A stretch of DNA of 64,000 nucleotides from NCBI RefSeq assembly GCF_910592395.1, contig NC_088319.1, positions 4,960,001 through 5,024,000 of the forward strand, written 5' to 3'. The position numbers were made by a program, and so were the translations under genes. The stretch comes from Lineus longissimus (taxonomy: Eukaryota > Nemertea > Pilidiophora > Heteronemertea > Lineidae). This document shows, one piece after another, positions 30,521-40,711 of the stretch; within the stretch, counting starts at the first letter, position 1; the number at the start of each line of letters is the position of its first letter. The notes under the pieces were generated by a model, which saw only the letters and a list, made by a program, of their open reading frames with translations, made no database searches and was not told the DNA's origin.

Positions 30521-31172
30521 TGCTGCCCCTAAAAAAAATCAAGGTATTGAGTATTTCCAAACAGTATCCGCCATCTGTCAACCTAGAATTATTGTTTCTA
30601 TGTTTTCCGACATAAATATTGCATTTTAAAAATTGCATGGTTTCAATATGGATTCCTCATTATATTCCTCACCTGGCATGTACACATTGCAGAGCATAAT
30701 TTTTAAATAATTGAACTCCACTGTTACCGCACAAATACGAGTAGAGTTGTAAATACTTGGTTCTGCTGACTGCTTTATATTCCCACGTTATTGTATAGCC
30801 AACCCACCATGTAGTCTGCCTTTTGTTCGTACCTGTGGTACGATAAGTGCAACTATGAATATCGTTTATTTGAGCAACAGTTAAAATGGTATATCGGACC
30901 AAAACTAGAATTTGTCACAATAATATATGCATATAAACTGTCAATAAATGGCACCTGATAAACTTTATTTCTCCGTAGTTTTCATTATTTTGGCATTTTT
31001 GTGTGTCTCTCTTTCCGGCCGAACGAGGAAAAAAACACCTTGAAAACGCTCGGCAATCTTCGGTAATCTTCGGCAGTGACGTCATTACAGGGAGCTCATA
31101 CTGCAAACAATAATTTGATAATGGTTGAATGCATTGTTCAGCTATTTTGAATTGCCGTATTTGTTCTCCATT

Positions 31173-32407
31173 ATGCCCAACTATTGTGTAGTTGGGGGCT
31201 GCAAGAACGTGGCCAATGCCGCACTTGGCATTTCGACGTTTGCTTTCCCGGCTGTTGGGTCGGAGGGAAGGCCCGCATGGGTAAAATTTGTACAGAGGTC
31301 GAGGATTGGGTTTCAGGAACCTGCCCCAGGCAACAGATCGGCTGTGATTTGTTCAAGGCATTTCACCAGCGATTGTATTACCCAGCCTCCAGATATCATG
31401 TTGGGGAATGGAAAAAGGTAGGCCCCTAATATGTTCCGCCGACGATATATAGCTAATAGTAGCCTACTAAGTAAACAATGTCATCTGGCTCGTAGTAAAT
31501 AGAGAATTGCTCAAACAAAAAGCATGTGTATTTTACATTACAAAATGTACACTTGTGTTATGACATGATGTACAGTAAATGAAGGCTAGGCACACACTAT
31601 ATTCTATAGTCATTGTTGATCATTTCAAGGTAAATCAAGGTTATTTTTTATGATTTGTGTACTTGCAGGCTGCAGCTGGCCGCTCTCCACTTCAATGAGA
31701 ACTCCGGTCGAGGTCAACGCATTGCTAGGAATGGGATTCCTTACTTCAACAGGGTGACCCCCAGGGGTAGAGAAGGACACAGCATTGTCATACCAGTGAA
31801 GAAGACTCCGACATTTGGTAAGTTCACATGATGTTGACATGCACATTCATTGTGAAAGGTGTCCTGCAAGGGCTGGCGATTCCAATGCTTGAAGCAACTT
31901 GAGGATCTAAAGATTCTGCCCACAGAGCCCGAATTAGAGTACCAAACTGAGAGTATTATTGTCTATTCGGATTAGATTCAGTGCCTGGTTTTTGGATATG
32001 AATGACTCTTTCAAACCCCTTCATATTGAACAGACAGTACCAGAGATATGCTTTTCAAGCACTGAAACTGGAGTTTATGGATACTGGTGAGCCCAAAAAT
32101 AGCTTGAAAAAATGAGTGTGCAGAAGTATGTTGGCCTTTCTACTAGAATGCAACTGAGGCCTGGCTGCTAAGGAAGCTCATTATGTAAAGTAAAGCAGTC
32201 ATTTTTGTTTGTAATCATTTTTCAAATAACATGTGCGTCGCTTTTCTTTCAGGATATGTGCAGATATTTTTCACTGAAGTTCAGAAATTGGTCACCAGTG
32301 GACAGTCCTATGTAATCTTGGAGGACCCACCAACAGTTTGTTCCAAGTTTGATCGCCCTTCCAAAGAAGAGCTGATCAAAGATAGAAAGTCCTTCGAACG
32401 CTTTTGA
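31173..32407 (+). CDS. THAP zinc-finger domain protein, three exons, intact
   Basis: Exons 31173-31417, 31669-31817 and 32253-32407 join in consistent phase (2, then 1) at canonical donors and acceptors, giving 182 residues. The N-terminus is a THAP domain: MPNYCVVGGC (C5, C10), W36 and CSRHF (C60, H63) supply the C2CH zinc ligands that bind DNA. Exon two has LAALHFNENSGRGQRIARNG and exon three FFTEVQKLVTSGQSYVILED, a companion module seen after THAP domains in invertebrate proteins (from memory of the family). A polyadenylation signal AATAAA is at 32565-32570. Likely a nuclear DNA-binding protein; a domesticated transposon origin is possible. It converges with the P2X7-C-domain gene. Confidence 0.87.
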
Positions 32408-33138
32408 CTTATTCTGTGTATGGGACATTTCCAATAGTTTAGGTGGAGTACTACAAAGTACATATAGACAACTTGAATGTTCAGACATTTCCTTGTTGAT
32501 GGTATGGGTTGTAAAACATGATTTTGTGTCACCTTACAAACTGCTAATCTATATTATTGACTAAAATAAAAGAGTTCATTGTGTAAATTACCCTTTTGGT
32601 GATTCATTTGATATATATGTACATTGTACCTTCTTTTATCCCTGAAGATGGGTTGAAAAAACCAAAACTGAAATTTTTTTGCAGCTATTCATTTTTGTGC
32701 TTGGGTGGAAATTCCCAAAAAGATTTATATCTTGTGCCACTTAATTTTGCTGAAACGATGACGGTTGCCCTTCAGCTAACCTGAATAAAAGTTTATATTT
32801 TGCGCTGGTAGATATTAGTGGTTTACTGGCACCCGCACAATTAAATAGCCAGCAAAAATTTCTGGTTTTACAGTATGACATTTCAGGATAACCTTGTTTC
32901 CTGATATTGAGTGATGGGGACATGAAAAACAGAATAAAGTGCTTACTGCTGTATTGCACCACTGGGTCCGGTAGGGATTTCACTGGGTCTGGTTGGAACT
33001 TCATTTTCCTACTATGACATGTATAATGTCTCCACTGACCTATGTCAATGCATTGTAACAACCATGCCCAGATGCCTGAAAGCTGTTCTAACTGCATGAA
33101 AAATGAAGAATTGATTCTAGTTATCCTTTTTATTGTCT
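32408..33138. other. Intergenic between convergent genes
   Basis: Contains the AATAAA of the THAP gene (32565-32570). No further coding region seen. Confidence 0.5.
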
Positions 33139-33995
33139 TCATTCATCGAACATATGAACTCCCTCAAAGTGGGCATCCTCCTCAAGTCCAGGGGGTGGGA
33201 AGAATGCCCGCCCCTTGCACACCACGCACGACGGCAGAACAACACGAATGTCTTTCCCCAAATATCCTTGTGTCCACCTAACAAATTGTCTGTATGCAAC
33301 ATGCCTCAGTCTTGCGTGTTTCAGTCCCTCGTATGCATTCTTCTTGTACTGCTGCTTGTAGGCAAGCCACGCCACATCCAGCACTCCTTCATGTAAACAT
33401 ATCGGCCCAAAGTCACGATGATCAGTGATGCAATTAATCTCCTCTGTTAGAACCAAGCTGTTGACTTGATCAGTTTTTCGGCAGCACAGGCACTCTCTCT
33501 TCACAGACATCGGCTGGCAATTATCACAGGAGCACCTGAAAGTGAAAAGATAAGCATGATAAGAAATATTTTTTAGGAAAAAAAATTACCCATTATTGAC
33601 GAAGTGTTGACTTTATTATGGCATGGCCACACATCCGAACATTGATTTCTAGTAACTAGTGGGTGCATTGGATTGATTGGGAATCTATTTTCGGACATTT
33701 CAAACGTCTCAAAAGTCACAGAATGATGACAAAATACGAGGTGGGTACACTTCTGTAGAATAACCTAACCTAAGCCTTGGCCATTTTGGCGGTGAGGATA
33801 TTATGCCTAGTATACAAATCGGAATAAAACGTACCATCTATCCAAATGCAACCAGTCATCGTCATCCATTTGACATTCTTCCTCCTCCTCTGCCGACTCC
33901 CCGTCTGTCATCGGTTCGAATTGGTATGGAGCAATCCCATTCTCCATCTCCGTGTCGTAGAACACACTACCACTACCTTCCTCGTCTTCAAACAT
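33139..33995 (-). CDS. P2X7 C-terminal-domain (P2X7R_C-like) protein, two exons
   Basis: The minus-strand exon 33995-33835 (from an internal ATG, MFEDEEGSGS) contains IAPYQFEP and an acidic stretch, ending in phase 2. Exon 33535-33139 continues with DRWCSCDNCQPM across the join, then CLCCRKTDQV, CITDHRDFG, VLDVAWLAYK, RHVAYRQFVRW, GYLGKDIRVVLPSCVV and a C-terminal acidic end. These cysteine and histidine patterns match the cytosolic ballast domain of vertebrate P2X7 receptors, known also as stand-alone proteins in invertebrates. No ion-channel part is present. The product would be about 185 residues; the start is uncertain because the frame is open further upstream. Confidence 0.85.
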
Positions 33996-34169
33996 CGGGC
34001 ATCCGTAAAACACTTTCCATAGGCTACGGAAGTACACTTTATACACAATTTATTTCTTGAATATGAACTAATTACATATTTTGGTCCGATATACCACTTT
34101 AAATTGCCCGAGTAAGTCTGTGATACTTCTTTGCCAATAAATAAAGTTTTAAACGATTTTGATGCTGTA

Positions 34170-34375
34170 TGGCAGTTAGTAATAATAGTAATAATAGTAA
34201 AAATAGTAACAATAGTAAACATAGTAACAATAGTTACAATAGTTACAATAGTTACAATAGTTACAATAGTAACAATAGTAACAATAGTAACAATAGTAAC
34301 AATAGTCACAATAGTCACAATAGTCACAAGAGTCACAATAGTCACAATAGTCACAATAGTCATAATACTAATATC
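34170..34375. repeat. 9-bp minisatellite (AATAGTNAC)n
   Basis: More than twenty units of AACAATAGT and close variants (TTACAATAG, CACAATAGT). Long Asn-Ser and Thr-Ile-Val frames on both strands are produced by this array and are not genes. Confidence 0.92.
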
Positions 34376-34394
34376 AGTGAGACAAAAACTGCCA

Positions 34395-34960
34395 CACCAC
34401 TACGTTAGGCATTAAAGGACCATACGTCTTCACCAGCCGGAAAATCGGAGTCTTACGCGGTTCCAAGCTACCCGATCCAGTGTCTTGGCGAAAAACCTGC
34501 TCCCTTGTTTTAAATACCAACTCAGTTCTTATTTTACCTGGGCCTTTGGATCTTGGCTCTTTAGAAACACAATGGTCCAGGTTTCAAATTAAAACCTCCA
34601 TTCTGTAGGCTGAATTAAGTTGTTTTTAATGACTTGGTAGCTTATTTTTAGGTTTCGTGCTTATACAATGTACTTGCTATATCAGCAGCGCTATGGTGAT
34701 GGAAATCTGTCCAAAGCAGGCTAAGTATTTCGAGATCAGAATGCAAATATCATCTTGGAACGTAGGTATGCCGGGAGAGAGTCGTTTTTGTAGTGGTTCT
34801 ATTGGCGTCAAAAACATACCATATGGCGGCACACTCGATATCACATAGATGCTACAAACGGCCAAATATAAAGCCGATTTTTTAGAGTCTTGCCAAGAAG
34901 TCCCCATATGTCAGAATGAAGTATTCCAGCGATTTTGGCAACCAAAATCATGGTTGTTCC
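34395..34960. repeat. Dispersed repeat, diverged copy 1 (partner 41318-42110)
   Basis: Blocks such as ACACAATGGTC.AGGT, AAAACCTCCATTCTGTAGGC and CTACAAAC...AGTCTTGCCAAGA align in order with 41318-42110. Old repeat of unknown type; the Gypsy element lies between the two copies. Confidence 0.65.
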
Positions 34961-34999
34961 TTATTGTTCTCCCTCACAAAAATAAATTCAATAGCTAGA

Positions 35000-35351
35000 T
35001 GTAAGGTTGTGTTCCAGGCAGTCAACCCTTTAAGTATAATCCCTATTACCTTCTTTAAGCCAATGGCTAGGTTATTGTGCTGACTGCCTGGTTGAACACT
35101 GTTGTGCTCCATTGTATTATTATGTATTTATAGTATTATAGTATAGTATATGTTAGTATTATGTAAGGCACACCGAATGTCTTTTGGTGTGGCCCCTTCT
35201 TGTGGAGAAGGCCTTGATAGTCCAGAGAGGACTGACGTACATGTACTTACAGAGAGAGACATTAAAGACGAAGTTAGTTAGACAGAGAACGTGTTGATGT
35301 TGTGAGATATGTTCAGGGATCCGCGGTAGGTGAGGACCAGAGACGGTTACA
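35000..35351 (+). repeat. 5' LTR of the Gypsy element
   Basis: 352 bp, TG...CA ends, with an internal hairpin CACACCGAAT...TTTTGGTGTGG. It matches 40350-40707 apart from a few substitutions and small indels. Confidence 0.9.
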
Positions 35352-35354
35352 TTT

Positions 35355-36460
35355 TGGGGGCTCAGGTACCTTCACCTGAACTCAGACCGTTGCTCAGGCA
35401 TTGGGGATCTTTGTTGGTGAAGGATGGTGTTCTATATAAATCAAGTGTTTTTGACGGGAAGGAAGTGGAGAGGATCGTACTTCCGAGCTCATTAAAAGAT
35501 TCTGTATTACATCAGTTGCATGATGATATGGGTCACCTCGGAAGGGATAGAGTTCTCGATTTGGTCCAAAGTAGATTTTTCTGGCCAGGTTATACCATGT
35601 GTGTAGAGAATTATGTCAAGTCATGTGGGCGTTGCGTTAGGCGTAAGCCTAGCAATGAGAAAAGTTCTCTAGTTTCAATTAGTACGTCGCAACCTCTCGA
35701 GTTGGTCTGTATGGACTTTTTGACGGTTGAACCTTCTCGAGGTTGTGAGAACATCCTGGTCTTGACAGATCATTTTACAAAGTACTCGGTAGCAATAGCG
35801 ACACGGAACCAAACAGCCAAAACAACAGCTAAAGCTCTGTACGAACATTTCATTGTGCATTATGGTTTCCCTGCTAGGTTCCATAGCGACCAAGGTCGAA
35901 ATTTTGAGTCGAGTGTGATCAAGGAACTGTGTTTGTTAGGTGGGATGGATAAGTCTCATACCACCCCTTATCATCCAATGGGCAATGGGTTGTGTGAAAG
36001 ATTTAATCGCACACTACTTTCTATGTTAGGGACATTGTCAGAGGAGAAAAAGAACAACTGGTCACAGTACCTGTCCACCCTCACGCACGCCTATAACTGC
36101 ACAAAGCACGATTCTACAGGCTATAGCCCATACTTTCTCATGTTTAGAAGAAATCCACAGTTACCTGTTGATGTTGCTTTTGATATCGGTAGTGACAAGG
36201 GCACGGATGGTGTAGATTTTACGTCGTATACCAAGTCATTGAAGGAACGCCTTACTTGTGCTTTTGAGATGGCTCAGAGGCATCAAGGTGTATCTTCCGG
36301 TTATCAGAAGTCCAAATATGATTTGAAAGCTAGAGCTGCGGTAATAAGTCCTGGTGATTCTGTCTTGGTCAGGCAAGTCCACCTTCGGGGCTGCCATAAG
36401 TTGGCGGACAAATGGTCTGAAGAAGTTTTCACTGTGCTAAGCCAGTGGCAGTTCACCTAA
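35355..36460 (+). pseudogene. Gypsy integrase remnant of the pol gene
   Basis: The open frame begins in LTR/primer-site sequence because of an internal deletion, then encodes the HHCC zinc-binding region (LHDDMGHLG, CGRCVRRK). The DDE core follows: D in CMDFLTV, D in HSDQGRNF and E in GLCERFN. It is intact to KLADKWSEEVF, then breaks to WQFT and a stop at 36458-36460, so the C-terminal integrase region is lost. Family assignment to Ty3/Gypsy follows from the integrase motifs (YHPMGNGLCERFN). Confidence 0.88.
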
Positions 36461-36506
36461 TGATTCTAAAGCTAATGAATCCTCCTCTGCTCCACCTAGT
36501 AGCCCC

Positions 36507-36761
36507 ATGTCAGATACTCATTCTCCGTCCCCCATCCGACCTGCAAGGCCTGTGAGGAATACAAGACCTCCTGTGAGATTTGGTGATTATGTCATGGGCA
36601 GCCATCAGCCAACACCAAACACGAGTTGTCCTGCTCCTGCGCAGCGTCCTGGGTGGCGGGACAAAGTAGATCATTTTATGTCATTGTTACCTCGACCAGA
36701 AGTGTCTGAGAATCCGGCAGTAATGGATCGGATAATTTTACTGATGAAAGACGGCGAGTAA
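36507..36761 (+). pseudogene. C-terminal tail of the Gypsy polyprotein
   Basis: The frame with RPVRNTRPPVRFGDYVMG resembles the Pro/Arg-rich tail that ends many Gypsy pol products. It follows the broken integrase by about 45 bp, indicating a second deletion or frame break. Confidence 0.6.
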
Positions 36762-37325
36762 CTGACAATAATATTAGTTTTATTTTCAGATCACAACTGA
36801 CGTGATGACGTGAATAGAAGATATATGTTACTTTTAATGTGGCAGCGACTGACAGTTAAAAATTGTAGAGTATAGTTTAGATTTGACAATTAGTCGGATC
36901 CGGTGACTATTTGGAATCAAACACTGATCTAACAGATAATGTTTCTTCGAGTGCGAGCTTCTCTTTCAGTCAATGTGTACTGACTGTACAAAGTCCAGGG
37001 TCCTTATTCACGAAGCTTCCGCAAATTTTTGAGTTACGGTACCGCAAATAGGGCCTTACGGTGGCATTGCGGGACCGTGAAATGTTGGTTAAGGGTATTC
37101 ACAAAACATCCCGTAACGACTCCATAAATGTGAGGATCCGTAAATTGCGCAATGACCGCAACTCGGCTAAAAATTGTGAAGGCATAATCAATGGATAGCA
37201 ATGGGACAAATATTCCTCTTACATAAGACTCTTATTGCCTTATTCGTCAGTGTTTCGGCATGCGTTTTAATACACTGGCCAGACGTTTGTAGAGTCACTT
37301 GGTCTGTGGTTCTGAAGCCGTGAAG

Positions 37326-38596
37326 ATGTCGGAGCCAAAGAGGACGAGAAAGAAAAACTTCACTCCCAACGAAACTAATCGACTAATTGAGTTGGTGGAG
37401 GACAACTACCGTATTATTTCATCGAAATTCAGTGACCAAGTCACCCTTAAAAGAAAAAATGACGCGTGGTTGGAAATATCTAGGAAGTTAAACGCCATCA
37501 GCCCGTGTCTACGAACTGTAGAGGAAGTAAAAAAGAAGTGGGACGATATTGAAGTGCGTGCCAAGAAAAAAGCCAACGAGGATCGGACAAGGGATGGCAA
37601 GACCGGTAATGTCCCGAGGAGTCCCAAGAGCGATTCTCTGACCGATACAGAGCGACGTGTCATCGGGATGCTGGGAGCTGCTCAAGTTTTCGGTATTAAC
37701 AACCGTGACGAGTATGACACCGCCGCTTTACCGAGCTATAAGAAAGAATCAAAGGTAGGAACTTGTGAAAATAAGCTTTAATCACATAAGTTACTGAACC
37801 CTTGACATACCACACACTTCGGCTAATTAACTTATCAAATTATTGCATCCCATAACAACATTTATCTCGTGCGTCATTTTCCCTCTGGTAGCAGCTTGGA
37901 CTAGGCCTATTGTTCGATCTGACCCAGTTTTGAATGCCTACCAGGGGGCGGTAGCAGGTATTCCTCCTCTAAGGACGTATTAGCGTATTGTTTGGTCAGA
38001 CGTCGGCTGGATAACATGCTGAAATACAATTCAAAGTATTCATATAACCTTAAATCTACAAGAATGAAGTTATACCTCATCATGGCGAAATAATTTCCAC
38101 TGTAGGCAGTCAATATTACGTCACATTGTTTGTATTGCAGCGTTCGCGTCAAAGTGCAACGGCAACTCGTGCTTGTGTCGAGTCCGATGATGCTTTCGAT
38201 GAGCTGATGGAGGCACCGACACAGACATTCGGCAATTACTCCGACTTCGATGAACCAGCTGATAGCCAGGACGAGGACTTTCGCGTTGAAAAGCCGCCTC
38301 CAAAAAAGACTCCCCGTGTTAGCCCAACTACAAGTAACAGTACAAGTGCAGGGAAGAAATCCGTAACCGAAATGATGCTGGACGTTGAAACCCGCCGGCT
38401 TGATGTTGACAAGCGCCGCTTGCAGGTCGAAGAGAAGACTCTGACCACTCTTGAGCAACTTGTTGACATTGAAAAGAAAAAATTGGAACTGATGACTCGC
38501 CAACAATCTATCAGCAATGCTCCTAAACCCCGTCCCAATGTAAGCGCCATCACTGAAGGTTTATCTCAAAAGCTGGGTAAGAAGGGTGCGCACTAG
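37326..38596 (+). CDS. Harbinger Myb/SANT-like protein, two exons
   Basis: Exon 37326-37754 ends in phase 0 before GTAGGA; exon 38141-38596 follows TTTGTATTGCAG. The 294-residue product starts RTRKKNFTPNETNRLIELVE, has tryptophans in DAWLEISRKL and VKKKWDDIEV, the three-helix Myb/SANT-like pattern, and ends with a charged coiled coil (about residues 220-270). In PIF/Harbinger elements this protein binds the ends and brings the transposase to the nucleus. No lesions seen. Confidence 0.9.
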
Positions 38597-38681
38597 CCTT
38601 CTTCCAAAAGTTATCAAGTAATGTATGCGGAAGCCACTCTGTATTGCAACTATGTATTGTATTATTGAATAATTACATACT

Positions 38682-39884
38682 TCAATTTCCGAAATTTTGT
38701 CTAATTACTCTGTTCCTTACAGCTTGACCATCCGCATCATCTGGATAGAGTGGGGGGTTTCTGTCCAAGTCTGCATCGTCCACCAAGTTAGGTGGTGCAC
38801 CCCGTGGCACTGGTAAACCATGCACCTCACATATATTATGGAGGACAGCAGTTGCCATGATAACCTTGCAACTTCTCTCCGGCCGGAGTGTAAGGTTGCC
38901 ACCTAAAAGAAATGCAAATGAGTTTTACATACTTAATGTAGGTCCACTCTATCTGAAACCTGACAATAAAGTCAAAGATAGCCAAACTGGATAATGATGG
39001 CACTGTATAGACCTTACAACAGCGGTTTTATGGCACTACTTACCATCTCTATGTAGGCACAACCACCGCATTTTCCACCTCGAAAATGTTCCCTCAATTC
39101 TTTGTCTCATACGTCTTTGATGAGAATTATACCTCCTCTCTGCCTCGTTTTCTGTATTTCGAATTGGTGTCAAAAGCCACGGCGCCAAGGGATACGCACT
39201 GTCTCCAAGTAGGTAGCCATCGTTTCCTCCACCATTCTGCAACAACCGGCTGAGATCGCATTGGCGCCAAATGAACGCGTCATGAGTAGCCCCTGGCCAA
39301 TTTGCAACTATGTTGAGGAATTTTTTATCCTCCGAGCAGACACCTTGCACGTTTATTGCTGGGCATTGATGCCTGCATACATAAGCCTCTTCATTTTGTG
39401 AAGGGCGCTTGATCGGCACGAGACTACCATCTACACATCCCAAGACATTTGGGATCCTGCGGTCATCACTGTAAAAGCCCTCTTTCAATCTATTTTGTCC
39501 AGCTTGGTCCATCGGAAATCGAATTATCCTGGCAGACACCTCTTGTAGAGCAGACGAAACTCTGAAGATTATTCGGGATATGGATGGCTGACTTACATTA
39601 CCGAGGTCTCCCGTAACAAGCTGAAAACTTCCAGTTGCGTAATACCTGATTGCACGTAGGATTTGAAGCACAGCTGGAATTGCATGCGACCTAGTGGTTG
39701 GGTGTTCGACTTCGTCACGAATCAGATCTATCACTTCCATCAAAACATGCCTTGGCATCCTGTACCGTGATATGAGGTCTCTGTCATCATAAATATCGAA
39801 TGGCTGAAGTCTGTCCCGAAACACTCGCTGACGCCTCCACGCACGCCTGTTTATTCCTTCCTCGACTATCAATACGACTGCCAT
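38682..39884 (-). CDS. Harbinger DDE transposase, two exons, intact
   Basis: Minus-strand exon 39884-39044 leaves in phase 1 at GTAAGT; exon 38902-38682 follows TTTCTTTTAG and ends at TGA. The product is about 353 residues, the usual HARBI1 length. It contains RRQRVFRDRLQPFDIYDD, D152 (GCVDGS), D202 (PGATHDAF), GDSAYPLAPWLLTP, E264 (QRIEGTF), and the exon-two motif MATAVLHNICEVHGLP. It divergently faces the Myb-like gene's 3' end. All catalytic residues are present. Confidence 0.92.
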
Positions 39885-40349
39885 TACAAATCGGTATATC
39901 TGTAGTAATGCTTGCGGACGGCGCAGGACCTCACGCTGATTTGCGGTCCTGACATACGGATCCGCAAAGTTACGGTCGCTCTGTGAATACAGCGGAAATA
40001 TTCGCGGTGCCGTAAGTATGTCTTACGGTACCGTAAGTCCTTACGGAAGCTTCGTGAATAAGGACCCTGATTCTTAAATATTGGACGTACTGCGCATATT
40101 TCTTCTGTGTATATATTTCTTGGCAAAGTTGCAAAGTAGAGACTTTTCCTCTGAGGCGTTCTGATTCGGTTTTGATGTTTGAAAGTGATCATGGGTATCT
40201 TGGTTCCTTTGCGTTGTTTCATTCGATTCAGAGTTGATTAGGCCTTTAGAATAGAACTGGTATAATTCTATTGCTATTTGAGGTTTAAGTGTGTTTTTAT
40301 GTGTTGAAGTAGTAAATGTCAGGAGCCATTTTCTATTGACGGGGGAATA

Positions 40350-40707
40350 TGTAATGTTGTGTTCCAGGCAGTCAACCCTTTAAGTATAATCCCTATTACC
40401 TTCTTTAGCCAATGGCTAGGTTATTGTGCTGACTGCCTGGTTGAACACTGTTGTGCTCCATTGTATTATTATGTATTTATAGTATTATAGTATAGTATAT
40501 GTTAGTATTATGTAAGGCACACCGAATGTCTTTTGGTGTGGCCCCTTCTTGTGGAGAAGGCCTTGATGGTCCAGAGAGGACTGACGTACATTTACATTGT
40601 ACTTACAGAGAGAGACATTAAAGACTAAGTTAGTTAGACAGAGAACGTGTTGATGTTGTGAGATATGTTCAGGGATCCGCGGTAGGTGAGGACCAGAGAC
40701 GGTTACA
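40350..40707 (+). repeat. 3' LTR of the Gypsy element
   Basis: 358 bp, TGTAAT...TTACA, followed by the TAGA duplication. It differs from the 5' LTR mainly by a small insertion (TTACATTG) and single-base changes. Confidence 0.9.
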
Positions 40708-40711
40708 TAGA

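Larger units (their letters stand above)
36996..40069. mobile_element. Complete-looking PIF/Harbinger element nested in the Gypsy element
   Basis: The ends CAGGGTCCTTATTCACGAAG are perfect inverted repeats (36996 on; reverse at 40069). Sub-terminal TTACGGTACCG-type motifs recur near both ends and could be protein-binding sites. It carries the standard two-gene set: a Myb/SANT-like protein (+) and a DDE transposase (-), both without frame breaks. No three-base TWA target duplication is visible. This may be an autonomous copy. Confidence 0.9.
35000..40707 (+). mobile_element. Gypsy-type LTR retroelement, internally deleted, TAGA target duplication
   Basis: LTRs at 35000-35351 and 40350-40707 begin TGTAA and end TTACA and differ by only a few changes, so insertion is fairly recent. 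TAGA is duplicated at 34996-34999 and 40708-40711. A primer-binding site TGGGGGCTC (35355-35363) matches the tRNA-Pro type, and a purine run GGGGGAA precedes the right LTR. The region from the primer site to the integrase is missing: no gag, protease, reverse transcriptase or RNase H. A Harbinger element sits inside at 36996-40069. The element could move only with help from a complete relative. Confidence 0.92.

Noticed and set aside
34170-34375. Regular spaced repeats that might suggest a CRISPR array
   Set aside because: Units are contiguous 9-mers without unique spacers, and the context is eukaryotic.
34131-34415. Open frames of about 80-150 codons rich in Asn-Ser or Thr-Ile-Val
   Set aside because: Produced entirely by the 9-bp AATAGTNAC array, which stays open in several frames on both strands.
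36507-36761. Independent host gene encoding a Pro/Arg-rich protein
   Set aside because: It lies between the LTRs directly after the integrase and resembles a polyprotein tail.
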